Assembly (NCBI GenBank): GCA_963772585.1
Contig: CAVYXV010000002.1
Location: forward strand, 310,001-374,000
From: CAVVXN01 sp963772585
Lineage (GTDB): Bacteria > Planctomycetota > PLA2 > JAEUHO01
Reading direction: 5' to 3'
Length of the DNA stretch: 64,000 nucleotides
The notes beneath the pieces were generated by a model. That model was not told where the DNA came from. It was given only the letters and a program-made list of their open reading frames with translations, and did no database searches. Shown piece by piece: positions 32,875 through 43,257 of the stretch; the first letter of the stretch is position 1, and each line of letters opens with the position of its first letter. Both the position numbers and the translations under genes were made by a program.

Positions 32875-35800
32875 CTACCGCCCCGCGTGCAGGACGTTGA
32901 AGCGCTTGAGGCTCGTCGGCCCGCTGCCGGTCAGCGCGCTCGTGGACGCCGAGCCTGACGGCGACACCTCGCCGACGAAGATCTGCTTGCTCTTCTCGTT
33001 CCCCGTACCGTAGGCGTAGAAGACCCGCGATCCGGACGTGTCGTGCGTCAGCGACGAGCTGACGCGCCCCGCCGAGCCCTGGATGTCGTCGATCTCGACC
33101 TCTCCCGTGACCGCTCCGGTGGCGTCCGTCTCGATGTTTTGGACGATCCCCAGGCGCTCCTGGCCCTGGTTGATGGGGTACGACCAGTACGTGCTGGTGC
33201 GCGGCGCGTAGACGAAAGCCACGGAGGACCCGTCATCGCGCGCCTCGAGGTACTTCACCGTGCGGCCCGTCGTGCTCGAGTAGTTGTTGCTGACGAGGTT
33301 CTCGCTCATCGTCGTGATGAGCTGAACCGGCCCGGCGACCGTTGCGTCGAAGAAGCCGACCTGCCCCGCGAACGCGCCGTTGCACCCGTGATAGGTGCTC
33401 TCGTTGGGCCCGCCGTAGCTACCCGACGTCGTCGGGGACACGAGCCCGTAGAGCTGCCAGTGGGCGCCGAAGAAGACCCGTCCGTTGTCGGACATGGTCT
33501 GCATGCTCCCGAACTGTCCGCCGGGGGCGTACTCGCCGTAATAGATGCCGTAGCGCGCCGCGTAGAAGTACGAGCTGCTCGATCCGTAGCTAGGCAGGAA
33601 CCCGCGGCGGCTGGGCCAGTTGCTCCCACCGAGAGCGAAGGCGCGTCCGTCGTCGTGGCTGTTGATCGCCGAGGAGTCGTCGAGACTCCGCAGGTTGATC
33701 GCGATGAGACGACACGCCTCGTGGTAGGAACTGCTGAGACCGCTGAGCGTCACGATGTAGTAGAAGTTCCGGTTCGGCTCCATGAAGCCCGAGATCGGCT
33801 TGATGGCGCCGAGGTTCCGGTTCCCGGAGTAGTACGAGCCCGGGCTGTAGCTGACCTGTGACTTGTCGTCAGGGTACCGGGTCCCGGCGCTGTCGTTCGC
33901 TCCACCGTTCGACTTCGCCAGGATGTGGGTCACCGCGTCGTTGGCGAAGTCGTAGCTGTAGAGCGATCCGTAGTACGTGTACGAGTCGTAGTAGTACGAG
34001 GAGGACGTGGAGGTCGGGGAGTAGCCCGAGGCGCCCGCCCAGAACACCAGACCGGCGTTGTCCTTCGTGAAGAGCAACCCGCCGAAGTGCCAGAGCGTCG
34101 AGCCGCCGAAGAGGGCCGTTCCGCTACCTTCGGAGCCCGTCACCTGGACCTCGTTCGCGCCCCCGCTCCAATCGGAGCCGCCGTTGACCGGCGTGTAGGC
34201 GATGATGTCCTCGCGGTAGTACCCCCACTCGCTCGACGAGTAGTAATACATGTAGCCGGAGTAGCGATTGACCACGACGGCGACCTTGCTGCCGTCGTCG
34301 GCGATCTCGACCTGGGTCGTCGGCCCCATCCGGGAGCCCCAGCTGTAGGTGTAGGAGGTATCGGGGCCTTGGGTGAGCCCCGTCCCTCGAGCGGCGCCTT
34401 GGACGCGTCGCGTCGTGGAGCTCAACCGCTGCGGTCCCGTGCCGTCGTCCGCCCACACGTGCCGGCTGAAGGCGGCGCTGCTTCCGTAGCTGGTGGTGGT
34501 CCGCGCCGCGATGATCACGCACAGGTCCCCGTCCGCGTTCACGCGGAACGGCATCGGCGCCTTGCTGCCTTCGTAGCAGTTGTAGCCGTCCTTCGACATC
34601 GTGTCGGAGTAGGAGTACGAGTAGGTGCGGCTGTAGGAACCGCTCGTGTAGCTGTAGGTGTAGGCAGGCCGGTAGTAGCGCTCCCACGGCACCTGCATGG
34701 CGCCCGAGTACCCGGCGGTGTTCGCCCACTGCGAGTCGCTGCTCGTGACCAGGGACCCGGCGGAGGCGCCGGACGTCAGGTCGTAGCGGTAGATCCAGTG
34801 GTACCGCCAGGAGTAGTACTCGGAGGACGTGTACCCGCGGTTGCCGCAGAGGTAGTAGAGGTGACTGTTCGTCAGGGTGAGGCTCGCCCCGAACAGCTTC
34901 TCCCCCGTGGAACTGATGGAGCTGGTGCTACCGTTCGCGCCGCTCTCGATGACCTTGTAGGTCTTGCCTCCCCATGCGGCAATCCGCTCGCCGGTGAGGC
35001 TGAAGATGACGATGTCGGTCACGTTCGCATTGTCCCCGTAGTAGTAGTACGAGGACGACGGCTGGTCGGAGGTCGAGAGTTTGACAGCGGCGAAGCGCCC
35101 GTCCGGACTCACCGTGATGTTCGGGTTCTTGAACGCGCTGGCGGCCTCGGTCGCCGTGCTGCTGTACTTGTAGGACCATGTGTCGCCGAAGCTCTTGTAG
35201 CCGCTCGACGTCTTGTCGAAGGCCATCGGCACGTAGATCTTCGACTCCTTGCGGACGATGAAGACGCCCATGTACTTCGTGCTGTCGAAGAAGTAGAGCT
35301 TGCCACCGCTGGTGTAGACGCCCGAAGCCCGGTCTTCCGCCACGCCGGAAGTCGTGCACTCGGGTATCCGGACGGCCGTCGTCTCGGGATTGGCGCCGTA
35401 GACGCTCTTCGACGTGTAGCTGCCCGACTGGTACTTGTAGAAGTACTGGTAGTGGAGCGCGCGGTAGCCGTAGCTCGTGTTGGCGTCGCCGTGCATGAAC
35501 GAGCGAGCGCCCTTGGGATTGAAGTTCATCGTGTCATTCCACCACCCGCCGGGGTTGACCACGGCGCGAAGGAGATCGCAGCCTTCGAGCAGGTCGGTGA
35601 GCTCGGTCTCACTGCCCGCCGTCGCAGGGATGGTGTGCTGGAGCGCTCCCTCGCCCGCCAGGTCCATGGAGTCGTCGAGCGAGCGGATGACCGCCCCGCT
35701 GGAATAGGGAAGAAGGACCTTCACGTTCAGGTTCGGGTCGTTCATGCCGCCGTTGTCGGGCGAGGTCGACGCCGCCCCCGAGAACGACGTCGTGGACTGC

Positions 35801-37509
35801 GTGATGATCACGGTGTCCGGGCCGACGGAGATCCGCACGATCCGGGCCTCGGTGCTGGCCAGCGACAGCGGCAGCGCCGCGTCTGCGGCCGTGAATCCCA
35901 CGTCCTGGAATCCCTGCGGGACGAGGTCGTCCTCCTCCCCGGGGGCGATCCGCAAGACGCCCCTCGCCTGGAACTCCACGTGCGGAATCGGAGTCTCTCC
36001 CGTCGAGTGGGGATCCCAGTCCACGCTCCAGCCGTACGCGCCGAGCGTCTCGCTTGGATCCGCGGCCACCTGACTCGCGTGGGGCGCGTCGGTCATTCCG
36101 TCCTCGGGGACGCCACCCGTCGCCAGCAGCTGGTAGCCGTCGGCCCCGCCGTCCGGGTTGTAGGGGAGCCCCACCTCGAAGTCCGGGATCCGAGAATACG
36201 GATCGCTCGCCGCGAAGACCCCTTCCAGGGTGTACGCGGCATCCTGGGCGAAGAACCCGGCCGGGACCATCTGGAAGTCGAAGGTGGCCCATGCGTGCTG
36301 CCCGAACGAGTTCGGAACCAGCGTGCTCGTGACGTGGTAGTAGACCTCGAAGGACCCCCTCCGGCGCGGGATGCCCGTGATCCGTCCGGTGGTCTCGTCC
36401 AGCGCGATGCCCTCGGGCGGCGCGCCGGGCGCGGTCGTGGCGTAGTCCGGCCCCAACTCCGACGCGGCGGGATAGACGGCGGCGTCGATCTTCACCAGCG
36501 CCTGCGGCGGGTTTACCGTCGGTGCGGACGTGGGGTTGTACAAGACGTCCGCGCCCGGGTCCGTGGGGTCGGGGTTCTTGTCGGACGTGTAGCCGTCCGG
36601 AAGCCCCATCTCCACGAAGTCGTGGTTGAACGGGGGAACGCCCTCCACCACGAAGCACTGATCGTTGTACTGCTGCCCGCACTCCCCGTCGAGCAGGTCC
36701 TCCGAGGCGACGATGATGGGAGGCGTGTCCACGAACCAGTAGGCCGTGAAGTATCCCTTGCCACCGACCGCATCCGTCACCTCGAAGCTCACGAGGAACG
36801 GGCCGCCCTGGGGGCCCACCTCCACCGGAGCCCCGACGATGCTCGTGGAAGACGCCGGGACCGATACGCCGAGCGGGAGGTTGCCGTCGTTCGGGACTCC
36901 GGGATCGTCGTACACCGCCATCGAGTAGGGCGCCACGCCGCCGGCGACCACGAAGTCCAACGCGACGAAGTCGTTGTAGACCACCTTCGGGAGAGCGGGA
37001 TAGTCGGGGTTGTAGCTCTCGTCCCCGGCCCGGAGAAGGCTGGCGTTGCCGTCCAACAGCACGTCCACCACGACGATCTCGCCGACGGCGACGTCGAGGT
37101 GGTAGGAGGCGGTCGCCGAGGAGAAGGGAGTGCAACCCGTGTCGGTGACCTGCAGTCGGAAGTCGAAGGGGCCGTCGGCCAGCGGCGCCCCGTAGAGGCG
37201 CGCTTCGCTCCGAACGAAGCCGAGGTCCGCGTAGCGCTCGTCGTCGTAGTTGTCCTTGTCGATGACCTCCACCCCGGGCGGCAGTGCTCCGGAGATCAGT
37301 TGGATGTCGTACGGGCCGCCGCAGCCGCCCTCGACCTGGATCGGGTAGTCGATGACCACGCCCGAATGGGCCGACGGCATCGACGTACTGGTGACGAGGA
37401 CCGGGTTCGCCGCATTGCGGTACCCGCCCCCGCCGCCGCCGCCGCACGCCGGAACCGTCAGGGCGAGCCCCCCGACGAGGACCAGGATCACAAGCGTGGA
37501 TCTCGACAT
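32875..37509 (-). CDS. Giant Ig/propeller lipoprotein, tandem copy A
   Basis: 1544 aa from ATG 37509, ribosome site GGGAGAGG. The lipobox VPAC and a Gly run follow the signal peptide. Residues about 30-480 hold several Ig-like modules of the putative He_PIG type (SGALPPGVEVIDKD, LPLGVSVPASSTSIVGAPVE, TTGRITGIPRRRGSFEVYYH). The second half has recurring strand motifs typical of propellers: ITVSPDGRFAAVKL (near 800), VEIADDGSKVAVVV (near 1075) and LEARDDGSSVAFVY (near 1425). Tyr/Ser-rich stretches separate them (YTYSYTSGSYSRTYSYSYSD). It ends in SLKRFNVLHAGR, shared with copies B and C. No enzyme motif. Likely an exposed surface protein; function unknown. Confidence 0.88.
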   Translation of the reverse strand: MSRSTLVILVLVGGLALTVPACGGGGGGGYRNAANPVLVTSTSMPSAHSGVVIDYPIQVEGGCGGPYDIQLISGALPPGVEVIDKDNYDDERYADLGFVRSEARLYGAPLADGPFDFRLQVTDTGCTPFSSATASYHLDVAVGEIVVVDVLLDGNASLLRAGDESYNPDYPALPKVVYNDFVALDFVVAGGVAPYSMAVYDDPGVPNDGNLPLGVSVPASSTSIVGAPVEVGPQGGPFLVSFEVTDAVGGKGYFTAYWFVDTPPIIVASEDLLDGECGQQYNDQCFVVEGVPPFNHDFVEMGLPDGYTSDKNPDPTDPGADVLYNPTSAPTVNPPQALVKIDAAVYPAASELGPDYATTAPGAPPEGIALDETTGRITGIPRRRGSFEVYYHVTSTLVPNSFGQHAWATFDFQMVPAGFFAQDAAYTLEGVFAASDPYSRIPDFEVGLPYNPDGGADGYQLLATGGVPEDGMTDAPHASQVAADPSETLGAYGWSVDWDPHSTGETPIPHVEFQARGVLRIAPGEEDDLVPQGFQDVGFTAADAALPLSLASTEARIVRISVGPDTVIITQSTTSFSGAASTSPDNGGMNDPNLNVKVLLPYSSGAVIRSLDDSMDLAGEGALQHTIPATAGSETELTDLLEGCDLLRAVVNPGGWWNDTMNFNPKGARSFMHGDANTSYGYRALHYQYFYKYQSGSYTSKSVYGANPETTAVRIPECTTSGVAEDRASGVYTSGGKLYFFDSTKYMGVFIVRKESKIYVPMAFDKTSSGYKSFGDTWSYKYSSTATEAASAFKNPNITVSPDGRFAAVKLSTSDQPSSSYYYYGDNANVTDIVIFSLTGERIAAWGGKTYKVIESGANGSTSSISSTGEKLFGASLTLTNSHLYYLCGNRGYTSSEYYSWRYHWIYRYDLTSGASAGSLVTSSDSQWANTAGYSGAMQVPWERYYRPAYTYSYTSGSYSRTYSYSYSDTMSKDGYNCYEGSKAPMPFRVNADGDLCVIIAARTTTSYGSSAAFSRHVWADDGTGPQRLSSTTRRVQGAARGTGLTQGPDTSYTYSWGSRMGPTTQVEIADDGSKVAVVVNRYSGYMYYYSSSEWGYYREDIIAYTPVNGGSDWSGGANEVQVTGSEGSGTALFGGSTLWHFGGLLFTKDNAGLVFWAGASGYSPTSTSSSYYYDSYTYYGSLYSYDFANDAVTHILAKSNGGANDSAGTRYPDDKSQVSYSPGSYYSGNRNLGAIKPISGFMEPNRNFYYIVTLSGLSSSYHEACRLIAINLRSLDDSSAINSHDDGRAFALGGSNWPSRRGFLPSYGSSSSYFYAARYGIYYGEYAPGGQFGSMQTMSDNGRVFFGAHWQLYGLVSPTTSGSYGGPNESTYHGCNGAFAGQVGFFDATVAGPVQLITTMSENLVSNNYSSTTGRTVKYLEARDDGSSVAFVYAPRTSTYWSYPINQGQERLGIVQNIETDATGAVTGEVEIDDIQGSAGRVSSSLTHDTSGSRVFYAYGTGNEKSKQIFVGEVSPSGSASTSALTGSGPTSLKRFNVLHAGR

Positions 37510-37594
37510 GACCTCTCCCGTTGCATGGCGCCTGCACACGGCCGAACGGCCCCCGGGAAGGGGGCCGCCTCGTCCCGCCGCTGTAGGACCATAA

Positions 37595-37610
37595 AGCAAG
37601 GACCAGGCCA
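37595..37610 (-). promoter_or_regulatory. Sigma-54-type promoter of lipoprotein copy A
   Basis: The minus strand reads TGGCCTGGTCCTTGCT. The -24 GG and -12 GC are 10 nt apart, as the RpoN consensus TGGCAC-N5-TTGC requires. It ends 85 nt before ATG 37509. The same motif stands at nearly the same distance before copies B and C. Confidence 0.65.
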
Positions 37611-38129
37611 CACGGGACCCACGCCATGGATTGTTGGTTACCACCCCCCACCCCCCGGAGCCCCACCGGCTCCCACCCCCACCGCCAGCCCCAGGGATAG
37701 AGGCTCTCCGACCCATGATTTCCGGCCTTGAACGAGTCCCGACGAGACAAGGCTCCCGACGTGGGCCGGTCCCCTTGGGAGCGCGTCCGTCCCGGATCCG
37801 GCCGTTCGAATGAGCGCTTTCGCTCGTTCTTCCCCGGTGAGTGCGATGGCGCACGCCATGATTCCCTTCGGGCGCCTTCCCGTGGGCGGCCCCCACTCCC
37901 TGGCTCCCGCCTTCCCGGCATCTCCTTCCAAGCCTTGCTATCCGGGCTCTCGTGGCCAAGGAGCGCCCGATGGTCGGATGCGCCCTCCGACACCGGAAAG
38001 CTTGCGACCACTCCTTTGGCTACCTCCCGATCGGTTTTCCGCCATCGATCTGCCCTGCCGGAAATCTCGTTGCCTCCATCGGGGGCGCGCCGTCCTCTCC
38101 GCGCCCGCGGCCCTCCCTGCCAACGAAGA
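37611..38129. other. Upstream region of copy A
   Basis: 519 nt with no credible gene between the copy A promoter and the copy B terminator. It includes a C-rich tract (37642-37690), a 14-bp dyad ATGGCG-CA-CGCCAT at 37846-37859 and a small GAGCG/CGCTC hairpin near 37812-37825. The dyad is about 235 nt upstream of the -24/-12 motif, a plausible activator-site distance, but it is not shared with copies B and C. Confidence 0.4.
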
Positions 38130-38162
38130 AGGGCCGGCGCCCCATCTTGGGGTGCCGGCCCT
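38130..38162 (-). terminator. Terminator-like hairpin after lipoprotein copy B
   Basis: A 14-bp stem with one G-T pair and a 5-nt loop: AGGGCCGGCGCCCC (38130-38143) against GGGGTGCCGGCCCT (38149-38162). On the minus strand TTCTTCGTT follows. It is 62 nt past the stop. Confidence 0.7.
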
Positions 38163-38224
38163 CCGACAGGTTCGTCCCCGGCCGCCTGTGGCGGCCGGCG
38201 ACCGTTGGCGTTGGCGTCGCGCGG

Positions 38225-41200
38225 CTACCGGCCGGCGTGCAGGACGTTGAAGCGCTTGAGGCTCGTCGGGGAGCTACCGGTCAGCGCGTTGGTCGCAGCC
38301 CCGCCCGGCGTGACCTCGCCGACGAAGATCTGCTTGTTCTTCTCGTCGCTGGTGCCGAAGCCGTAGAAGAGCCTCGAGCCGGACGAGTCGTGACTGATGG
38401 ACGAGCTGACTCGTCCGGCCGACCCCGCAAGGTCGTCCACCTCGATCTCGCTGGTGACCTGGCCGGTGGCGTCGGTCTGGATGTCCTGGACGATGCCCAG
38501 GCGTTCCTGGCCTTGGTTGATCGGATAGGAGTAGTACGTGCTCGTACGGGGCGCGTAGACGAAGGCGACGGACGACCCGTCGTCCCGCGCCTCCAGGTAC
38601 TTCACGCTCCGCGCGGTCGTGCTCGAGTAGTTGCCGCTGACCAGATTCTGGCTCATCGACGTCAGCAACTGCACGGGTCCCGCGATGGTGGCGTCGAAGA
38701 AGCCCACCTGGCCGGCGAACGATCCGTTGCACCCGCAGTACGTGCCCTCGTTGGGGCCGCCGTAGGTGGTCGAGGTCGATGCCGCCACCGGCCCGTAGCA
38801 CTGCCAGTGGGCGCCGAAGAAGACCCGCCCGTTGTCGGTCATGACCTGCATGCTGCCGAACTGGCCGCCCGGGCCGTAGTACCCGTACCGGATGCCGTAG
38901 TAGGCGCCGTAGTAGTACGAGCTCGAGGATCCGTACGTGGGCAGGAACCCGCGGCGGCTCGGCCAGTCGCTCCCACCGAGCGCGAAGGCGTACCCGTCGT
39001 CGTGGCCGTTGATGCCCTGCGAGTCGTCCAGGCTCCTCAGGTTGATCGCCACGAGCCTCGCCGCCTCCTGGTAGGAACTGCTGAGCGCGCTGACCGCCAC
39101 GATGTAGTAGAAGTTCCGGTTGGGTTCCATGAAGCCCGAGATGGGCTTCAGGGCGCCGAGGTTGCGGTTCCCCGAGTAGTAGGATCCCGGGCTGTAGCTG
39201 ACCTGGGACTTGTCGTCGGGGTACTGGGTCCCCACCGTGTCGTTGGCCCCGCCGTTCGACTTGGCCAGGATGTGGGTCACGACGTCGTTCGCAAAGTCGT
39301 AGCTGTAGAGGGACCCGTAGTAGCTGTACGAGTTGTAGTAGTAGGAGGACGACGTGGTCGTCGGGGAGTAGCCGGAGGCGCCCGCCCAGAACACGAGACC
39401 TTGGTTGTCCTTCGTGAAGAGCAGCCCGCCGAAGTGCCAGAGCGTCGAGCCGCCGAAGATCGGCGACGCGGCGCTCTCGCTACCGGTCACCTGGATCTCG
39501 TTCGCGCCTCCGCTCCAGTCGGAGCCGCCGTTGCTCGGCGTGTAGGCGATGAGGTCCTCCCGGCTGTAGCACCAGTACGCGGACGACGAGTAGTAGATGT
39601 ACCCGGTGTATCGGTAGACGACGACGGCCACCTTGCTGCCGTCGTCCGAGATCTCCACCTGGGTGGTCGGGCCCATCCGGATGCCCCAACTGTACGTGTA
39701 GGACGTCTCCGGACCGTTGGCCAGGCCGGTACCGCGCCCGGCGTAGAGCACACGCCGGAGCGTGGAGCTCAACCGGACCGGCCCCGCCCCGTTCGTATCG
39801 ACCCACACGTGCCGGCTGTACGTGGTCGTGCTGCCGGAGCTGGTGGTCGTGGGTGCCGCGAGGATGACGCACATGTTGCCGTCCGCGTTCACGCGGAACG
39901 GCATGGGCGCCTTGCTACCCTCGTAGCAGTTGTAGCCGTCCTTGTACATCGTGTCGTCCGAGTACATGTAGGAGTAGCCGTAGGAGCCGCTCGAGTAGCT
40001 GTACGAGTACGCTGGACGGTAGTACCGCTCCCACGGGACCTGCATGGCGCCCGAATTTCCGGCGGTGTTGTTCCACTGGGAGTCACCGCTGGTGATGAGA
40101 GCCCCCGCGCTGGCGCCGGACTGGATCGCGTAGCGGTAGATCCAGTGATATCGCCACGAGTAGTACTCCGACGTGGTGTAGCCGTAGTTGCCGCAGAGGT
40201 AGTAGAGGTGGTTGTTGGTGAGCGTGAGGCTCGCGCCGAACAACACCTGACCGGTGCTGGAGATCGAACTGGTGCTGCCGTTCGAGCCGCTTCCGATGAT
40301 CTTGTAGGTCTTGTTCCCCCAGGCGGCGATACGCTCGCCGGTCAGGGTGAAGAGCACGATGTCCGTCACGTTCGCCGGCTGGCTGTAACTGCTGTACCAG
40401 TAGGGGTTGCCCGGCGTCTCGTTCGGGTCGAGCTTCATCGCCGCGAAGCGCCCGTCGGGACTCACCGAGATGTTCGGGTTCTTGAAGGCGCTCGCGCCGT
40501 CCTTCGCCGTGTTGTCGTGCTTGTAGATCCAGGTATCGCCGAAGCTCTTGTATCCACTTGCCGACTTGTCGAAGGCGATGGGGACGTAGATCTTCGACTC
40601 CTTGCGGACGACGAAGACGCCCATGTAGTCCTTGCTGTCGAAGACGTAGAGCTTCCCACCGCTGGTGTAGACGCCATCGGCCCGGTTCTCCGTCACGCCG
40701 GACGTCGTGCACTCGGGGATGCGCACCGCTGTGGTCGAGGGGTTGGCTCCGTACACGCTCTTCGAGGTATAGCTGCCGGAATGGTAGTTGTAGAAGTACT
40801 GGTATTGCAGCCCTCGGTAGCTGTAGGTCTGGTTGGCGTCCCCGTGCGTGAAGGCCCGGGCGCCCTTCGGGTTGAAGTTCATCGTGTCGTTCCACCAACC
40901 GCCGGGATTCACGACGGTGCGGAGAAGGTCGCACCCCTCGAGCATGTCGGTGAGGTGCGTGCCGCTTCCCGCCGTCGAGGGGATGGTGTGCTGCATTGCG
41001 CCCTCGCCGGCCAGGTCCTTCGAGTCGTCGAACGACCGGATCACGGCGCCGCTGGAGTACGGCAGGAGGACCTTCACCTTCAGGTTCGGATCGTTCATGC
41101 CGCTGTTGTCGGCCGTGGTGGACGCGGCGCCGGTGAAGGAGGTCGTGGACTGGGTGATGATCAGCGTGTCCGGGCCGACGGAGGTGCGGACGATCTGCGT

Positions 41201-42862
41201 CTCCGTGCTCGCCAGCGGGCTCGGCAGGGCGGAGTCGCTGGCGGCGAAGGCGATGTCCTGGAATCCCTGCGGGACCAGGTCGCCGTCCTCTCCGGCCACG
41301 ACGCGGAGGACTCCGCTCGCGAGGAACTCCACGTGCGGGATCGCGGTCTGCCCCGTGGAGTGGGGATCCCAGTCCGCGCTCCACGTGTACGCCCCGTTCG
41401 TCTCACTCGGGTCCACGCTCACCTGGCTCGCGTGGGGCGCGTCGGTGAGCCCGTCCTCGGGAACCCCGCCGTAGGCGAGGAGCTGGTAGCCCGTGGGCCC
41501 TCCGTCGGGGTTGTAGGCCACGCCCACCTCGAACTCCGGGATCCGCGAGTAGGGATCGCTCGCCGAGAAGTTTCCCTCGATCGTGTACGACGGGTCCTGG
41601 CCGAAGGATCCCGACGGCGCCATCTGGAAGTCGAAGGTGGCCCAGGCGTGCTGACCAAAGGAGTTGGGTACGAGAGTACTGGAGACGTGATAGTACACCT
41701 CGAAGGAGCCGCGCCGGCGCGGGATGCCCGTGAACTGGCCGGTGGTCTCTTCGAGCACGATGCCCTCGGGAGGTGCGCCCGGCGCGCTCGTGCCGTAGTC
41801 CGGACCGAGGTCGGCGAGGCCCGGGTAGACGGAAGCGTCGACCTTGTTCAGCGCCTGGGGAGGATTCACCGTCGGGGGCGTGGTCGGGTTGTAGAGCACG
41901 TCTGCGCCGGGGTTCATCGGGGCGGGGTTCTTGTCGGACGTGTACCCCTGCGGAAGCCCCATCTCCACGAAGTCGTGGCTGAAGGGAGGCACCCCCTCCA
42001 CCACGAAGAACTGCTCGTTGTACTGATCGCCGCACGTTCCGTCGGTCAGGTCCGCCGTGGCGATGATGATCGGCGGGGTGTCCACGAACCAGTACGCCGT
42101 GAAGTAGCCCTTGCCGCCCACCGCGTCGGTCAGTTCGAAGCTCAGGAGGAACGGCCCACCCACCGGTCCGACCTCGACGGGGGCCCCGACGATGCTCGTA
42201 GACGACGCGGGAACGGAAACGCCGAGGGGAAGGTTCCCGTCGTTCGGGATCGCAGGATCGTCGTACACCGACATCGAGTACGGCGCCACGCCACCCGCCA
42301 CGACGAAGTCGAGCGACACGAAGTCGTTGTAGACGACCTTGGGCAGCGCGGGGTAGTCCGGGTTGTAGCTCTCCGCGCCTGCGTCCAGGAGACTCGGATT
42401 GCCGTCGAGCAGGATGTCCACCACCACGATCTGTCCGATGGCCACGTTCAGGTGGTAGTTGGCCGTCGTGGACGAGAAGGGGGTGCAGCCCGTGTCCGTG
42501 ATCTGCAGCTTGAAGTCGAAACTGCCATCGGCCAGCGGGGCGCCGTAGAGCCGCGCATCGCTACGGACGAAGCCGAGACCCGCGTAGCGGTCGTCGTCGT
42601 AGTTGTCCTTGTCGATGATCTCGACCCCGGGAGGCAGCGTGCCCGAGACCAACTGGATGTCGTAGGGCCCGCCGCAGCCGCCCTCGATCTGGATGGGGTA
42701 GTCGATCTCCACGCCGGACTGGGACGAGGGGATCGCCGTGCTGGTCACGAGAACGGGGTTGGCGGCATTGCGGAACCCCCCACCGCTACCCCCGCCGCAG
42801 GCGGGGAGGGAGAGCGCGAGAGCCGCGATCAGGGTCAGGATCCAACGCTGGTGTTTCGACAT
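38225..42862 (-). CDS. Giant Ig/propeller lipoprotein, tandem copy B
   Basis: 1545 aa from ATG 42862, ribosome site GGAGAGG, lipobox LPAC. It has the same architecture as copies A and C with almost no length change. Ig-like modules come first (SGTLPPGVEIIDKD, VEGVPPFSHDFVEMGLPQGY), then the propeller-like half (ISVSPDGRFAAMKL, VEISDDGSKVAVVV, LEARDDGSSVAFVY) with Tyr/Ser-rich segments (AYSYSYSSGSYGYSYMYSDD). Strictly shared landmarks include GYNCYEGSKAPMPFRVNADG and the C-terminus SLKRFNVLHAGR. By eye it is closer to copy C than to copy A: both read WYSSYSQPANVTDIVLF where A differs. Function unknown. Confidence 0.88.
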   Translation of the reverse strand: MSKHQRWILTLIAALALSLPACGGGSGGGFRNAANPVLVTSTAIPSSQSGVEIDYPIQIEGGCGGPYDIQLVSGTLPPGVEIIDKDNYDDDRYAGLGFVRSDARLYGAPLADGSFDFKLQITDTGCTPFSSTTANYHLNVAIGQIVVVDILLDGNPSLLDAGAESYNPDYPALPKVVYNDFVSLDFVVAGGVAPYSMSVYDDPAIPNDGNLPLGVSVPASSTSIVGAPVEVGPVGGPFLLSFELTDAVGGKGYFTAYWFVDTPPIIIATADLTDGTCGDQYNEQFFVVEGVPPFSHDFVEMGLPQGYTSDKNPAPMNPGADVLYNPTTPPTVNPPQALNKVDASVYPGLADLGPDYGTSAPGAPPEGIVLEETTGQFTGIPRRRGSFEVYYHVSSTLVPNSFGQHAWATFDFQMAPSGSFGQDPSYTIEGNFSASDPYSRIPEFEVGVAYNPDGGPTGYQLLAYGGVPEDGLTDAPHASQVSVDPSETNGAYTWSADWDPHSTGQTAIPHVEFLASGVLRVVAGEDGDLVPQGFQDIAFAASDSALPSPLASTETQIVRTSVGPDTLIITQSTTSFTGAASTTADNSGMNDPNLKVKVLLPYSSGAVIRSFDDSKDLAGEGAMQHTIPSTAGSGTHLTDMLEGCDLLRTVVNPGGWWNDTMNFNPKGARAFTHGDANQTYSYRGLQYQYFYNYHSGSYTSKSVYGANPSTTAVRIPECTTSGVTENRADGVYTSGGKLYVFDSKDYMGVFVVRKESKIYVPIAFDKSASGYKSFGDTWIYKHDNTAKDGASAFKNPNISVSPDGRFAAMKLDPNETPGNPYWYSSYSQPANVTDIVLFTLTGERIAAWGNKTYKIIGSGSNGSTSSISSTGQVLFGASLTLTNNHLYYLCGNYGYTTSEYYSWRYHWIYRYAIQSGASAGALITSGDSQWNNTAGNSGAMQVPWERYYRPAYSYSYSSGSYGYSYMYSDDTMYKDGYNCYEGSKAPMPFRVNADGNMCVILAAPTTTSSGSTTTYSRHVWVDTNGAGPVRLSSTLRRVLYAGRGTGLANGPETSYTYSWGIRMGPTTQVEISDDGSKVAVVVYRYTGYIYYSSSAYWCYSREDLIAYTPSNGGSDWSGGANEIQVTGSESAASPIFGGSTLWHFGGLLFTKDNQGLVFWAGASGYSPTTTSSSYYYNSYSYYGSLYSYDFANDVVTHILAKSNGGANDTVGTQYPDDKSQVSYSPGSYYSGNRNLGALKPISGFMEPNRNFYYIVAVSALSSSYQEAARLVAINLRSLDDSQGINGHDDGYAFALGGSDWPSRRGFLPTYGSSSSYYYGAYYGIRYGYYGPGGQFGSMQVMTDNGRVFFGAHWQCYGPVAASTSTTYGGPNEGTYCGCNGSFAGQVGFFDATIAGPVQLLTSMSQNLVSGNYSSTTARSVKYLEARDDGSSVAFVYAPRTSTYYSYPINQGQERLGIVQDIQTDATGQVTSEIEVDDLAGSAGRVSSSISHDSSGSRLFYGFGTSDEKNKQIFVGEVTPGGAATNALTGSSPTSLKRFNVLHAGR

Positions 42863-42950
42863 GGCCTCTCCGACGACGTGCGGTCTGCTCGCGACGGTCA
42901 GGCTCCCGGTCCCACCGGGAAAGAGAGCCATCCCGCCGGTCGCCCCCCTG

Positions 42951-42966
42951 AGCAACGCCCAGGCCA
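42951..42966 (-). promoter_or_regulatory. Sigma-54-type promoter of lipoprotein copy B
   Basis: The minus strand reads TGGCCTGGGCGTTGCT, 13 of 16 bases as in copy A, while the surrounding sequence is unrelated. It ends 88 nt before ATG 42862. Confidence 0.65.
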
Positions 42967-43164
42967 TCGGCCCTGAAATCGGGTGGTTTCGGGATGACCA
43001 GCACGTCCGCCCCCCCACGACACCCGTTTCATCGCCTCCAGAGGCCGTTGCCCCCCGAGTGGAGGGGGTCCGACCCCCGCCGATGCCCCCCCGCCCCCGT
43101 CGGCGCCCGGTCGTCGGACTGGAAACAAGGGTGCCAGGGTGTCTGTAGCAGACTCGCGCACATG

Positions 43165-43257
43165 GAGCGAACTCGCACGCAATCGACGCGAACGGCTGTC
43201 ATCGCAGTGACCAGGCTGGCAAGTCGAGGACCAGCCGTTTGGTTGGTCTGGGACCAC
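43165..43257 (-). promoter_or_regulatory. Upstream block shared by copies B and C (candidate enhancer)
   Basis: Three pieces match the upstream region of copy C in the same order. GAGCGA-N2-TCGCACG is at 43165-43179, TCATCGCA at 43199-43206, and a 24-nt segment beginning GCCGTTT at 43234-43257 matches at 17 of 24 positions. The block starts about 200 nt upstream of the -24/-12 motif, a normal distance for an RpoN activator site. It could equally be leftover duplication homology. Confidence 0.4.

Noticed and set aside
37952..42976. A plus-strand open frame of about 1670 codons opposite lipoprotein copy B, and similar ones opposite copies A and C, rho/HEAT and nuo genes
   Set aside because: Antisense shadows caused by high GC. 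They lack signal or domain motifs and have His/Arg/Val-rich composition, while the minus-strand proteins have coherent domains and lipoboxes.
43198..43206. Treating the CATCGCA match in copy A (opposite strand near 37844) as part of the B/C upstream block
   Set aside because: Only seven bases, inverted, with the neighbouring elements in a different order; likely chance.
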